Shown piece by piece: positions 1 through 8,941 of a stretch of 64,000 nucleotides of DNA (the first letter of the stretch is position 1; each line of letters begins with the position of its first letter). Source of the DNA: Spirogloea muscicola (lineage: Eukaryota; Streptophyta; Zygnematophyceae; Spirogloeales; Spirogloeaceae). The translations under genes and the position numbers were made by a program. The notes beneath the pieces are model-generated. The model was given only the letters and a program-made list of their open reading frames with translations, ran no database searches and was not told where the DNA came from. The stretch lies in contig WELB01000143.1 of NCBI GenBank assembly GCA_009602725.1, forward strand, positions 1-64,000. Reading direction: 5' to 3'.

Positions 1-220
1 AAAAAAAAAAACATAGAGGGGCTAGCAAAGCCAGCCCAGAAAAGAATGGACATTGTCCGCAGGCCTCAAAAGGCCACAAAACAGTGCCAGGAAAGACAAG
101 ACTACACACCAAGACACGAAATGATGCAGATGGAAGCTTAGTAACCACGAGTGAGCAACAACAGCAAATCAGAATGCCTCGAAGCAGGAAAAGCGGGGCA
201 CTCTACCGAGACCCTATCCT
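1..220 (-). mobile_element. LINE alpha-prime 3' end
   Basis: Read on the minus strand, this is the last part of a LINE reading frame ending in LLLLTRGY with its stop at 138-140, followed by a 3' UTR and a terminal stem-loop (GGGCTGGC / GCTAGCCCC) near 18-40. Next to it lies the palindrome GGACAATGTCC-like motif common to the alpha LINE family. The same 3' UTR recurs at 57018-57180, upstream of the UBP12 gene. The first 11 bases of the window are A (a T run on the element strand), which may be its 3' tail. Confidence 0.7.
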
Positions 221-1027
221 CAATGGGCGAACCCTCCCACCTAACTGCCTGATTGGGGTGCGCCAGTGTGAGTGCGGCTTCCGTGCAGAGGGTGCTGAGC
301 TCGCCACTCACATGCTGCGATGCCCCACTGGACCAGAAGTGGTGGGCATCCACAACCTCCTCCGTGATGCTCTGGCGGGTTTGATGCGCGACGCCGGGTA
401 CCGTGCTGTCGTGGAAGTGAACAACATCATGCCTATCACCACGGATGCCCAGAGACGTCATCGATGCCGCACACTTGACATTGTGGGCGTGCAACCTGGT
501 GGAGGACCACGGGCTTTGGTCGATGTTGTGGTTACGGAGGCCTCTAAAGGTCCAGCATCGACACACATCGCTGGCCACGCAGTGGGCAGTGCTGAACAAA
601 GAAAGTTGCAGCACTACTCCGATTACCCCCGATGTGATCAGCTCTTGCCAGCGGCAATCTTTGGCTGCTTAGGTCGTCGTTTCCTTACTCTCCTTCAAAA
701 CATAGCCAATCTAGGCTACACACGACAAGCAGATGTGTTCCCGGCTGAGATGGGCTTGCCTGCTGCATATCTGTCGTTCTTGCGACGACGAGTTTCGGCC
801 TGTTTGCAGCGTGCTCAGGCTAATGCTTTGCACCAGAAAGCTGGGCGAGCACTAGTTGGTGGCAGAAGGGCTTCGTATCTGCCATCTAGTATTCAAGCAT
901 CGGTTAGCGACCTTTATGTTTTGACCCGTGGTTACTGAGCGGGTCAATCTATTGTACGTTATGTAGGTCGTAGATGTGCTTGCCTTTGTACTTGGCCATT
1001 TGGCCTTCGTTTGTTTCGAATACACGA
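221..1027 (+). mobile_element. LINE epsilon, C-terminal zinc finger and endonuclease module
   Basis: A short remnant of a gamma-type LINE tail (221-241) is followed by the C-terminal part of a LINE protein in one open frame to the stop at 936-938. It starts with a zinc finger CECGFRAEGAELATHMLRC (C-x-C, H, C pattern), then a hydrophobic segment, then TLDIVGVQPGGGPRALVDVV, which fits the PD-(D/E)XK core of the restriction-like endonuclease of early LINEs, with a conserved YSDY after it. The frame ends in DLYVLTRGY. The 3' UTR reaches about 1027 and contains the small hairpin GGCCATTTGGCC. The reverse transcriptase domain is absent, so this is a 5'-truncated copy. A second copy is at 8942-10822 on the minus strand. 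Assignment to the RandI/Dualen-like group is inference. Confidence 0.72.
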
Positions 1028-1180
1028 AATTTTCCTTTGGGGCAAGGAGCGAAAATGTGCTGATCACCCCGTTGGTGATGAATGCGCGGCCCTGGCGATG
1101 GATGTACACGGGGCTTTCGGCAGCCGCTGGCTGGATCCCCTTCAGCGGCTTGCCCGCCAAGCGATTGACGCCAGGCCATT

Positions 1181-1270
1181 CTCGTCCTTTGTTCAGGGCT
1201 TTCCCCCAGCTTTTCTGGGCTGGCATTTTCCAGCCCCTATCCTCAATGGGCGAGCCCTTCTCTCTTCTCT
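1181..1270 (+). mobile_element. tail-only LINE insertion, gamma type
   Basis: A 90-bp insertion consisting only of the gamma LINE 3' end, with stem-loop GGGCTGGCATTTTCCAGCCC and the end CTCAATGGGCGAGCCCTT followed by a CTCTT-rich stretch. The host LINE sequence resumes after a 4-bp duplication, CATT (1177-1180 and 1271-1274). Confidence 0.72.
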
Positions 1271-1385
1271 CATTGACCAGCGGCCGGGTCTGCCAGTGGC
1301 GATGCCCGGCTTCAGCGCCGCCGGTTCGCTCGCCCAAGTCTTCATCCGCATGCGCCTGGCGGTATCGCTTCAACGCTTCCTTGCC

Positions 1386-1480
1386 TTTTTCCGGCTCCTC
1401 TTTCTTTGGCTTTGGACATTGTCCATTCTTTTTTAGGCTGGCTTTGCCAGCCCCTCTTCTCTATGGGCGCACACTTCTTC
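1386..1480 (+). mobile_element. tail-only LINE insertion, alpha type
   Basis: A 95-bp insertion of the alpha LINE 3' end: GGACATTGTCC palindrome, stem-loop GGCTGGCTTTGCCAGCC, end CTCTATGGGCGCACACTTC. It is flanked by TGCC at 1382-1385 and 1481-1484. The same junction is shared with the minus-strand fragment at 2627-2850. Confidence 0.75.
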
Positions 1481-1557
1481 TGCCCACGCCGTCCACACGC
1501 GAGCAGGCCGTGCTATGGCCGCCGCCTCTGGGTCTCGGCGGAGTGCCTCTTTCCCTG

Positions 1558-1656
1558 CTCGCTGCTTAGCTCGTAGTTTGGCCCCTTCGAACCTTGTCAA
1601 TTCTTTTCGGGCTGGCTTCTCACAGCCCTTGCCCTCATTGGGAGAGCCACTTCTTC
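1558..1656 (+). mobile_element. tail-only LINE insertion, beta type
   Basis: A 99-bp beta LINE 3' end (stem-loop GGGCTGGCTTCTCACAGCCC, end CATTGGGAGAGCCACTTCTTC) inserted in the LINE codons for SASFPA. It is flanked by an 8-bp duplication, TTTCCCTG, at 1550-1557 and 1657-1664. Confidence 0.75.
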
Positions 1657-1857
1657 TTTCCCTGCAGCGAGCTACTCAGACCTGATGTTGCTCACTTGTG
1701 GGTACTGAGCTTCCCTCTGCATCGTCTCTGTGTTTTGCAGTGTTTTGTAGTGTAGTCCTTATTCCGGCTCCTCTTTTTTTGGCTTTGGACATTGTCCATT
1801 ATTTTTAGGGCTGGTTTTGCCAGCCCTCTCTTCTCTATGGGCGAGCACTCTCTTTTC

Positions 1858-2626
1858 TCCCTGAGGCAGCAGCCATAGCGCGACCAGCGCGCGTGTGGAC
1901 CGCATGAGCCTGAGAAGCAAGCGCGGCCAGAGAGCGCTGGAGCGAGACCGCAGTCTCATGTAAAAGGCCTGAGCGAGGGAGCCGGCAGCATTGAAGCCTG
2001 GCGAACCCGGCCGTCGCTCGATGGCCCGCCAGGCAAGCCGCTGGAGGGAATCCAGCCAGCCACTGCCGAAGGCCCCGTGAACGTCAATGGCCAGGGCAGC
2101 GAAGGCATCGCCTGGAGGGTGGTCAGCGTACTTGCGCTCCTTACTCCGAGCCGCCAAAGCGACCACGTGCCCGGCGAGCGTCGCCAACGTTGCGGGCTTC
2201 GCAGAGTCGACGCAATCTGCAGTCACCACGTCTGCGATGATGCGTGGACCTCCTCCGGGCGGGATGGCAACTAGGTCAGCGCGACGGGTGTGAAGCTGTC
2301 CGTCTGCGCCCCGCAGGATGGGCATGATTGTCGTATTTGCCACTGCCACCTGGTAGCCGGCCTCCAGGAACACACCCTGCACGGCGTCTCGCAGAACGTC
2401 GTGTGAACCGGTCCGCTCGCCCCCGTGCGCGCAGCGGAGCGTGTGGGCAGCCAGCGCCGCAGGGTCATCGTGGCGGGCACCGCACTCGCACTGTTGGACC
2501 CCGACGAGGCAGGGACGGAGGAGGCCCAGAAGCCGGTGGACCGCCATCCTAAAAACCTCGTCTTGCATTGTGAGCGCCGCGTAGAGTGGGAGCGCTGACA
2601 ACCACGCCGCCGCCCCGGGGGGAAGA
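1858..2626 (-). mobile_element. LINE alpha, zinc finger and restriction-like endonuclease
   Basis: An open frame on the minus strand (from about 2601) encodes the C-terminus of an alpha LINE protein. A zinc finger CECGARHDDPAALAAHTLRC lies at residues 37-56. An endonuclease-like core follows, RRADLVAIPPGGGPRIIADV (about residues 100-120), then KERKYADHPPGDAF and AIDVHGAFGSGWLDSL. This is the typical layout of a LINE C-terminus with a PD-(D/E)XK nuclease. The end of the protein is cut off at 1858, where it abuts the plus-strand LINE end. The reverse transcriptase part is missing. It is the most complete alpha endonuclease module in the window together with 59660-60090. Confidence 0.75.
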
Positions 2627-2850
2627 AGTGCTCGCCCGTAGAGGAGGGGCTGGCAAAGCCAGCCTTAAAAAGAATGGACAATGTCCAAAGCCAAAGAAAG
2701 AGGAGCCGGAAAAAGGCAAGGAAACGTTGAAGCGATACCGCCAGGCGCATGCAGAAGACTTGGGCGAGCGAACCGGCGGCGTTGAAGCCGGGCATCGCCA
2801 CTGGCAGACCCGGCCGCCGGTCAATGGCCTGGCGGGCAAGCCGCCACAGA
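2627..2850 (-). mobile_element. LINE alpha fragment ending at an internal tail
   Basis: On the minus strand, 2850-2719 matches the alpha LINE coding segment seen at 1255-1385 (RRPGLPVAMPGFNAAGSLAQ). It then runs directly into an alpha-type 3' tail (about 2718-2627, stem-loop GGCTGGCTTTGCCAGCC, end near GGGCGAGCACTTCTTCC). The junction TTGCC/TTTTTCCGG is the same as at 1381-1395, so this copy descends from a LINE that already carried the tail insertion, yet stops at that tail. See the findings. Confidence 0.65.
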
Positions 2851-3253
2851 ACACTACAAAGCACGTAGACGATGCAGAGGGAAGCTCAGGGCAAGCCGCC
2901 ACAAAACACTACAGAACACGCAGACGATGCAGAGGGGAAGCTCGGTTCTCACGGGTGAGCAACATCAGGTCTGAGTAGCTCGCTGCAGGGAAAGAGGCAC
3001 TCCGCCGAGACCCAGAGGCGGCGGCCATAGCACGGCCTGCTTGCGTGTGGACCGCATGGGCAAGGGATCGTTGAAAAGATACAGCCAGGCGCATGCGGAA
3101 GACTTGCGCGAGCGAACCGGCGGCGTTGAAGCCGGGCATCTTTCTTTGGCTTTGGACATTGTCCAATGTTTTTTGGGCTGGCTTTGCCAGCCCCTCTTCT
3201 CTATGGGCATCGCCCCTGGCAGACCCGGCCGCCGGTAAATGGCCTGGCGGGCA
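2851..3253 (-). mobile_element. LINE alpha 3' end with an inserted tail
   Basis: Minus-strand alpha LINE end: coding sequence (about 3253-2940, with ASGSRRSASFPAASYSDLML) and 3' UTR (2940-2851). About 50 bp of UTR with adjoining sequence are present twice in tandem (near 2848-2899 and 2900-2948). A 64-bp alpha tail on the plus strand sits at 3141-3204 between two copies of GGGCATC (3134-3140 and 3205-3211). Confidence 0.65.
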
Positions 3254-3413
3254 AGGGGAGGAGGCGGAGAAGTGGCACTCCCAATGGGTGCAAGGGCTGT
3301 GAAAAGCCAGCCCGAAAAGAATTGACAAAGGTTCGAAGGGGCCAGATGACAGAGGGGGCCTAAAAAGCGCTAAGCAGCTACGAAGGGGCGTGAAGATGCG
3401 ATGTTAGAACGGG
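3254..3413 (-). mobile_element. LINE beta 3' tail and UTR remnant
   Basis: Minus-strand beta end: GTGGCACTCCCAATGGG, stem-loop with GGGCTGTGAAAAGCCAGCCC, then TTCGAAGGGGCC, followed by a second UTR stretch (3361-3413) that recurs at 3806-3860 and, on the plus strand, at 57880-57950. Confidence 0.6.
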
Positions 3414-3440
3414 GGAACCCTAAACCCTAAAACCCTACAC
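3414..3440. repeat. short interstitial telomere-like repeat
   Basis: GGGGGAACCCTAAACCCTAAAACCCTAC contains two to three imperfect copies of CCCTAAA, the telomere unit of plants and many green algae. It lies between a beta and a gamma LINE tail. It is too short to be a telomere. Confidence 0.5.
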
Positions 3441-3804
3441 CCCTAAAATGAAGAAGGGCTCGCCCATTGAGGATAGGGGCTGGAAAAGAAGAAGAAGAAG
3501 TGGCTCTCCCAATGGGGGCAAGGGCTGTGAGAAGCCAGCCCGAAAAGAATTGATAAGGTTCGAAGGGGCCAAATTACGAGCTAAGCAGCGACTGCGGGGC
3601 CTGAAGAGGCTGGAAAAGGCCAGCCCAGAAAAGAATGAACAAAGGACGAGAAGGGGCCAGGGGAAGTACAGAGAACAACAAGCACAGAAAAGAAATGAAG
3701 CAGCTACGAAGCACTCAGTAACCCCTGCTAAGCAGCCTCAGGTCAGAGAGACTGGGTTCCTGGAAGCGGGTCCCCTGGCCAGAGCCAGAGGCAGCAGCGA
3801 GGCC
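3441..3804 (-). mobile_element. LINE gamma 3' end with a beta tail inside its stem-loop
   Basis: Minus-strand gamma LINE: the last codons (GPASRNPVSLT near 3740-3790), 3' UTR, stem-loop GGCTGG...CCAGCCC and end CATTGAGGATAGG (3455-3475 on the plus strand). A 121-bp beta tail (3488-3608) with a GAAGAAGAAG end splits the stem-loop. The 10-bp sequence GGCTGGAAAA is present on both sides (3478-3487 and 3609-3618). Confidence 0.75.
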
Positions 3805-4090
3805 CTAAAAAGCGCTACGCAGCTACGAAGGGTTGTGAAGATGCGATGTTAGAACGGGGGAGGATGGACCACGCAGTAGTTGACGAGTGAGGAGCCGCAA
3901 TCCCGACAAACTAGCTGCCGGAAAGCTATCCCCCTGCCGAAAGCCTGAGGCCGCAGCGAGAGCACGGCCAGCACGCAGATGCAAGGCGTGGGCCATGGAC
4001 CGCTGAAGGGAGACGGGCAATCGCATGCGGTATACCTGCTGGGCTGGAGAGGAGCCGGGCGCGTCCTCGAAGGTCGTGCGGCGGAAGGAG
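3805..4090 (-). mobile_element. LINE beta fragment upstream of membrin
   Basis: Minus-strand beta LINE C-terminus: VYRMRLPVSLQRSMAHALHL, then ALAAASGFRQGDSFPAASLS and a UTR start. It matches 9313-9660 and 61620-61811. Its 5' end is not sharp, at about 4050-4090, close to the first membrin codons. Confidence 0.65.
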
Positions 4091-4209
4091 CTCCACCACC
4101 TGGTCACGGCCCTGAGCTCTCGTCGTCCTGCCCCGGCACCCCGGAGCTGCCTGCAGGCCCCGCAGCCCCCCGCGCGGCCGCGGCCCGCGGCCGCTGGCGC
4201 AGGGCCCAG

Positions 4210-5193
4210 CCGNGGCATGCCACGCTGGAGCTGCGAGAGGGCCTGGAGCGCCTGGAGCGCCTGGAGGCCGCCAGCGCCTCCTCCACCGCCGGCGGCGCGC
4301 CGGCTGACGGCCAGGCACTGTCCCCGCGCGCCGCGGACCTCACCCAGGGCCTGCGCCTCCGCCTCGCCGAGCTCGCGCGCACAGCCGCTGAGATGGACCG
4401 CATGTGGCGCTCCCAGCCCTCCAAGCCGCAGCGCGACCTCTGGAGGCGGTGAGCAGCGCAGAGCCTGCGCCTCCGGTGCGGCGCACCCGCCGTTGCCCTC
4501 CCCACCCTGCGGTGACGGTGCGGCTCTTGGCTGCTGCGCGCCCCCTCAAGGAAGGTGGAGCAGGTTGCGGAGGAGTCGGACGACCTGCGGCGGGGTTTGA
4601 CAAGTACCTGCGACGCGAGCACCGCCGCCAGGCCGACGCGTCGGACCGCGCCGAGCTGCTCCACCGGCGGGTTGCGCTCTGACCCCCCGGGCTCCACTCC
4701 CGACTGTCCAGGCCTCCAGCCAGCCTCAGCTTGCTGCTGCGGACGCTCAGTCGGCCAGCCGGCGCTGCTGCAGGCAGAAGGCGCTCGGGTCCTGGAGGAT
4801 TTTGACGAGGAGATGCAGTCCCTGCAGTCCGCCCGCAACTCCTCGCGCCTGCTCGACGAGGCCTACGCCACCGGGGCGGCCGTGCTCGGGCAGTTTGCTG
4901 AGCAGCGGGACCGCCTCAAGGTCATGTGGCTCACCTGATGCCCTGCTGTCAGAGATGGATTCTACCTCACAAAGACAAGCCTAGCCTTCCGTTGCTGAAC
5001 TGCCTGGATGTGTGCATGGCTGAGCTCGCAGGCTGCTCAGCGGAAGGCTCTGGACGTCCTGAACACAGTGGGCTTGTCAGCTGTCGTGCTGCGGGCCATC
5101 GACCGGCGGCAGTGGACCGACAAAATGATTGCATACGCTGGCATGATTGTCACTCTGGTCGTGGTCTTTGTTGTATGGCGGTACACGCGTTGA
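4210..5193 (+). CDS. MEMB11: membrin-type Golgi Qb-SNARE, 5' end missing
   Basis: Membrin (MEMB11/GOSR2) is a tail-anchored Qb-SNARE for ER-Golgi and intra-Golgi vesicle fusion. Four exons are visible: 4210-4448, 4551-4670, 4774-4920 and 5032-5193 (stop 5191-5193), all with GT-AG borders. Exon 1 gives LREGLERLERLE, then AEMDRMWRSQPSKPQRDLWR. Exon 2 gives KVEQVAEESDDLRR, then FDKYLRREHRRQADASDRAE. Exon 3 gives DFDEEMQSLQSARNSSRLLD and EQRDRLK. Exon 4 gives the SNARE end AAQRKALDVLNTVGLS and the single membrane segment MIVTLVVVFVVW with a short RYTR tail. About 220 residues are visible; the plant protein has about 225. Two oddities: no in-frame ATG exists between the LINE fragment and exon 1, so roughly the first 13-16 residues are missing or lie upstream of the insertion; and exon 2 changes frame near 4588-4598 in a GGGG run, as if one G were absent. 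Position 4213 is N. Membrin identity is firm; whether this copy works is open. Confidence 0.88.
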
Positions 5194-5945
5194 CTTAGGG
5201 AGGTTCCCTTACACCAGTTGGCACGTCAATTCAGAAGGGACATCACCTTTCTCACTCGCCTCATTTGTGAAATTTTCCTTCTGAAGGATGAATCAAGTTG
5301 CTGCCTCCAAACACCTGGCCATCTGCAGATGCGTGTGCGTCTTTTGGTTCTCTCTAAGCTATGGCACACTAAAGTAGAGATGTTGTACTCTGCAACTTTA
5401 CTTTGCTGCATATGTCTGTGCGACTTGTTGTCCTTTGAACTTTTCGTTGACCGACTGGCTGGAGTCACAATGTTATCGGAGTCAGACATGAGAAGCCAAT
5501 GCACTACAAAGGCAATCTGCTCACTTCAGATGCAGGAGCAAATAAATACTGCAGGAGCGAATAAATACTTGGCAGGCCAGACCCTCAAGTGCCCATCTGT
5601 GAGTCTACTTCTAGACACTGCCTGGAGTCTGTACGTTTTCCTCACAGGTTTTAAGGTTGGGGGTTTGAGCATGCCAGCTATGTGCCTGAACACCGAATGA
5701 AGGGCAGGCAATGATGCCATCAACTCCGTACTACTTGACAGCTGCAGATGATTATACATACTTGCTCGTGAAAGCGACAGATTGCAGTGGTTACTGGCGT
5801 CATTACCTGGGCTTTGTGGATTAAAAGCAAATACTTAACCAGGAGAAAGCATAATAGCCAATGTGGTGGCTAATTGCTGCCAGTCTATGGACACAGACAC
5901 GGTTGGCAGAGCAGCGGGGCTCATCAGAGCAAGGGCGTCCTACTC
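5194..5945. other. convergent intergenic region, 3' UTRs
   Basis: This stretch of 752 bp lies between the stop codons of membrin (+) and the lipase (-), so it must hold both 3' UTRs. A 19-bp unit (TGCAGGAGC, A or G, AATAAATAC) is repeated in tandem at about 5531-5568. No coding sequence was recognised. Confidence 0.6.
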
Positions 5946-8617
5946 CTACAAGCTTGCAGCAACTGCCGTGTCCACTGCTGGCAAAGGAGCAGGATGAGGG
6001 AGCTTGCTCTGCTTTACAGTCTCCTGCAAACCTGGGCTGATGGAGCAGTGCTTGTCCAGCCACCCCAGGATGTCCTACACATCAGGAGCAAATCCACCTG
6101 TTAGTTAGATACTTACCAGGCCATGGTGCACAGACGACTGAGGCAAAGGTAAATCAATCTCACAATGAGTGCTTGCTATGGCATGAGAAGTTGCTGCATA
6201 GTACCACTTCGACCTCAGCCTGCACTGTAGATTAACACAACAGCATGCCAACATCAGTGTCTAGCAAGTGACACCTTGAAGACGATCTCAACATTGTCGT
6301 CTGGCTCGCCAGAGGTCAAGCCATGCCACATGCCAGGGTAGATGCGGAAAGTCTTATCGAAGCTCCTTGCGTTGTCATACAGCGCTCTGCTTACTTCAGG
6401 GTCCGTGACTGTGTCGGCTTCTCCATGGAGGAGTAAGAAGGGAATGGTGATCTGGCAAGCAACTGTCTTAGTTTAGACAGAGATCTATGAGGCTCAACAT
6501 TCTCCAGTAGACAACATTGAGCTGGGTTCTGACAATCTCCAATTAGTGGGTTCTTATATCATGCATGGCTATAGCAAGTTGAGGCTCAACAGATCACGTG
6601 TGCTTGACCAACCTCATCCAGGCGCTTTTCCAGGTCATTGCTCGTATTAAGGAGGTTGAGAGCAGTGCGAAGCCGCGGCTTTTGCTGGTAAGCAAAAGGA
6701 TTTGTCCGAATCTGCATCAGCAATGACCCCCCCAATTGTCAGCGATGAGTCGAGGTTGTAACATGTTTTCAGCAGCAAGTTGCTTGTCTCCAATGAGCTC
6801 TACAACCCTCTACTGCCCTGACTCCCTCTGCCAATGTCATCTCCTCTGCAAGGCCGCTTGATATGCACCTGCTCTCGTTTGACAGGATCCTTGAAGGCAG
6901 AGTCAATTATGTCCTTTGTGGGCACTATTTTCCAGGTGGGAACAACGTATGCAAGTTTGGTCAGAATGCCAGTAACAATTGGTGGCGGCTTCAGCTTATC
7001 TGAAATCTGTAGTCAACATAAGCCCAAATCAAAGAAACCTCAAAAGTGCAGTCTATGATCTGACAATAGTGCATAGACTCGCCTTCACAACCACTTGAAT
7101 ATGCCCCAAGTGCACACCCTACACATAGTGCCAAGTTAAGTAGCAAGGCTTTCATCGAAGTTATCTCCTCGAGTCTATTAGTCCTGTAGCCTGGGGGATT
7201 GAAATACTTGAATCTGACCTTACACATGGGCGCCACGAAGACAGCACCATTCCAAGCCTCTGCCTGCTTCCGATGAATGAGCAGGGCCACTGCGCCGCCC
7301 ATAGACTCGCCGTATAAAAATCTGGCCTTTCCAGTGTGCTCTGGCCGAGCTGCGCAACAACAAGCAGCGGCTCAACGTTAAGCCAAAGTATGAGCTGAAG
7401 CAGACAGTGGCAACTCTAGCATTGGTCACTGCAGCCATTGTGGCCAGCCCGCATCTGGCATGCTTATGTCTTGTATGCTCTCTGGGAACCAGGTCTTAAA
7501 TTCAAAGCGAAGAGGATAGCAGGCAATGGCGTGCACAGCTGACGGAGTCAAAGTACTGTATGCAGTCGTCGACAAGGACATCCATGCTCTTCACATATGC
7601 CTGAAGGCCGTCTGACTGCCCGTGACCCTCATAGTCAAGTCCAAAGACTGCATAGTCATCTAGGGCCAGCCTTTCCGCAGCCTCTGCAGCATCACCAAGC
7701 AACCTGGGTGACGCTCAACGATGCCGAGCAGTCTGTGGGCGCCCAAAGGAACCCAACAGTGGTGGCCACACCGACACTATCGAAGGCAATGTGCAACTGC
7801 GCCATGGCTGCAGCCTACTGTTGCAAGACAAGGAAGGCTTCCAGCCCATGCGTTGAGCCATGGGCACCTGCCATGAAGATGCTGCACTCCATGCCATAAC
7901 CTGTTACATATAAAAGAGGCTCAGCACTGGAGTGGTAATAGACCCCCGTATCTTATGCCAAGCCAAAATTGCTGCCAAGCCACGATCATAAGTGCCGGTG
8001 TAGCCATGCAGTTTGGGCATGTCATCCGACTTGCCTGAAGGAGGTGCAAGATGGACATCACGACCGGCAAGGCGGCTGCGCAGCAATGTAGGCAAGGCTT
8101 GCCAATGCGGGCACAAAGCGTTTGCTTCAAGTAGAGCACCGGACTGACCATGGCAGAGGAAGACGAGGCCCTTGGGCTCGCCAGTCGCTGGGAGCCAGGT
8201 GGCCGTGAAGAGCTTCATGCCACGCGCGTTGCGCACAAATCCCTGCGAGGGCGGACGGCACTCGGACCCGCGGCTGACCGCCTGCCTTGCCAGCATGCAG
8301 GGACCAGCGGCGGCCAGCGCCAGCTGCAAGGGCAGGTCGCCTGGAGGAGATGCGTCACGGCGTAGCTGACCTCCTCGTACTGGATCCCCTTGGCGGCCTG
8401 CGGCAAGCAACCCGCCATGCCCACCGTCATCAGCTGTGGCAAGTCTCTTGCGCCACGCGCCTGCATCTGAGCTTGGCATGCTGCAGCTCTGGCAGTCGAA
8501 CGCCAAGTCACAGTCGGCCCGCGGCGCCAAAGAGCTCAGGCCGCTGGCCGTGAGCAGGTCTGACTGGCGCAGTGCACTCACGTAGTATTCTGCGGTCCTT
8601 CCGAACTTGTCCGCCAT
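5946..8617 (-). CDS. monoacylglycerol lipase-like alpha/beta hydrolase
   Basis: Ten exons on the minus strand: 8617-8582, 8397-8371, 8242-8149, 7900-7868, 7683-7537, 7349-7219, 7006-6869, 6711-6613, 6451-6275 and 6074-5946, all GT-AG and in phase, giving 336 residues. The family hydrolyses monoacylglycerols or lysophospholipids, and in land plants some members are caffeoylshikimate esterases. Visible motifs: GFVRNARGMKLF, LVFLCHGYGMECSIFM (HG oxyanion region), YAVFGLDYEGHGQSDGLQAY, nucleophile elbow GESMGGAVALL (Ser128), VAPMCK, TWKIVPTKDIIDSAFKDP, HGEADTVTDPEV (Asp248) and YPGMWHGLTSGEPDDN (His278). The catalytic triad is therefore intact. The start MADKFGRTAEYY was chosen because it runs into a strong GTGAGT donor; an in-frame ATG 75 bp upstream would add 25 residues and cannot be ruled out. 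No signal peptide or membrane segment is evident, so it is likely soluble. The exact substrate cannot be told from the sequence. Confidence 0.92.
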
Positions 8618-8941
8618 TGTGACCCGTCCACCGTCACTGGCAGGCGGAGTAGGCGCAGCAGGGGTGCAGCACACACAGGCGGCTGCCGGCACGTTGCTAC
8701 CACGGCCGCCGAGGCTGCCGCCGCCGCCCTTGCCGTCCCCTCCCCCGCCGCCGCTGACAAATTTCCAAAGCGCGCACGCTAGCTCTCCGCGAGCCCCACC
8801 GGGCGCGTGGCGGTGGCACCACGGGAGAAAGGCGCGCTGTGCTCGCGAAATGGGAACGAGGCCAAAGCACGTCGGTGAATTGTTCGTGGCTTTCTTTGGC
8901 GCCCTCCGGCCCTTTCAGACCGACCGACCTGCGGCTGCTTA
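8618..8941 (-). promoter_or_regulatory. upstream region of the lipase gene
   Basis: A GC-rich stretch of 324 bp between the chosen lipase start and a LINE epsilon 3' end, presumably holding promoter and 5' UTR. No clear TATA box or other motif was recognised. The LINE end at 8942 sets the outer limit of host sequence. Confidence 0.4.

Larger units (their letters stand above)
1028..1857 (+). mobile_element. LINE alpha 3' part carrying three inserted LINE tails
   Basis: The alpha LINE coding sequence can be followed in pieces (1041-1180 KERKCADHPVGDECAALAMD and on; 1271-1385; 1481-1557; 1657-1708, ending LMLLTCGY with stop 1706-1708), then its 3' UTR and terminal stem-loop to about 1857. Three short foreign LINE ends interrupt it: gamma type 1181-1270 (target duplication CATT), alpha type 1386-1480 (TGCC) and beta type 1558-1656 (TTTCCCTG). 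Comparison with uninterrupted copies at 58531-58750 and 59711-60090 makes the inserted segments plain. Confidence 0.8.

Noticed and set aside
1181-1656. Hairpin modules as MITEs
   Set aside because: They have no terminal inverted repeats. The hairpin is internal and each module matches the 3' end of a longer LINE copy in the window.
4025-4600. 191-residue frame starting MRYTCWAGEE as the true membrin start
   Set aside because: It is a different frame from the conserved membrin exon and its beginning is the antisense of a LINE.
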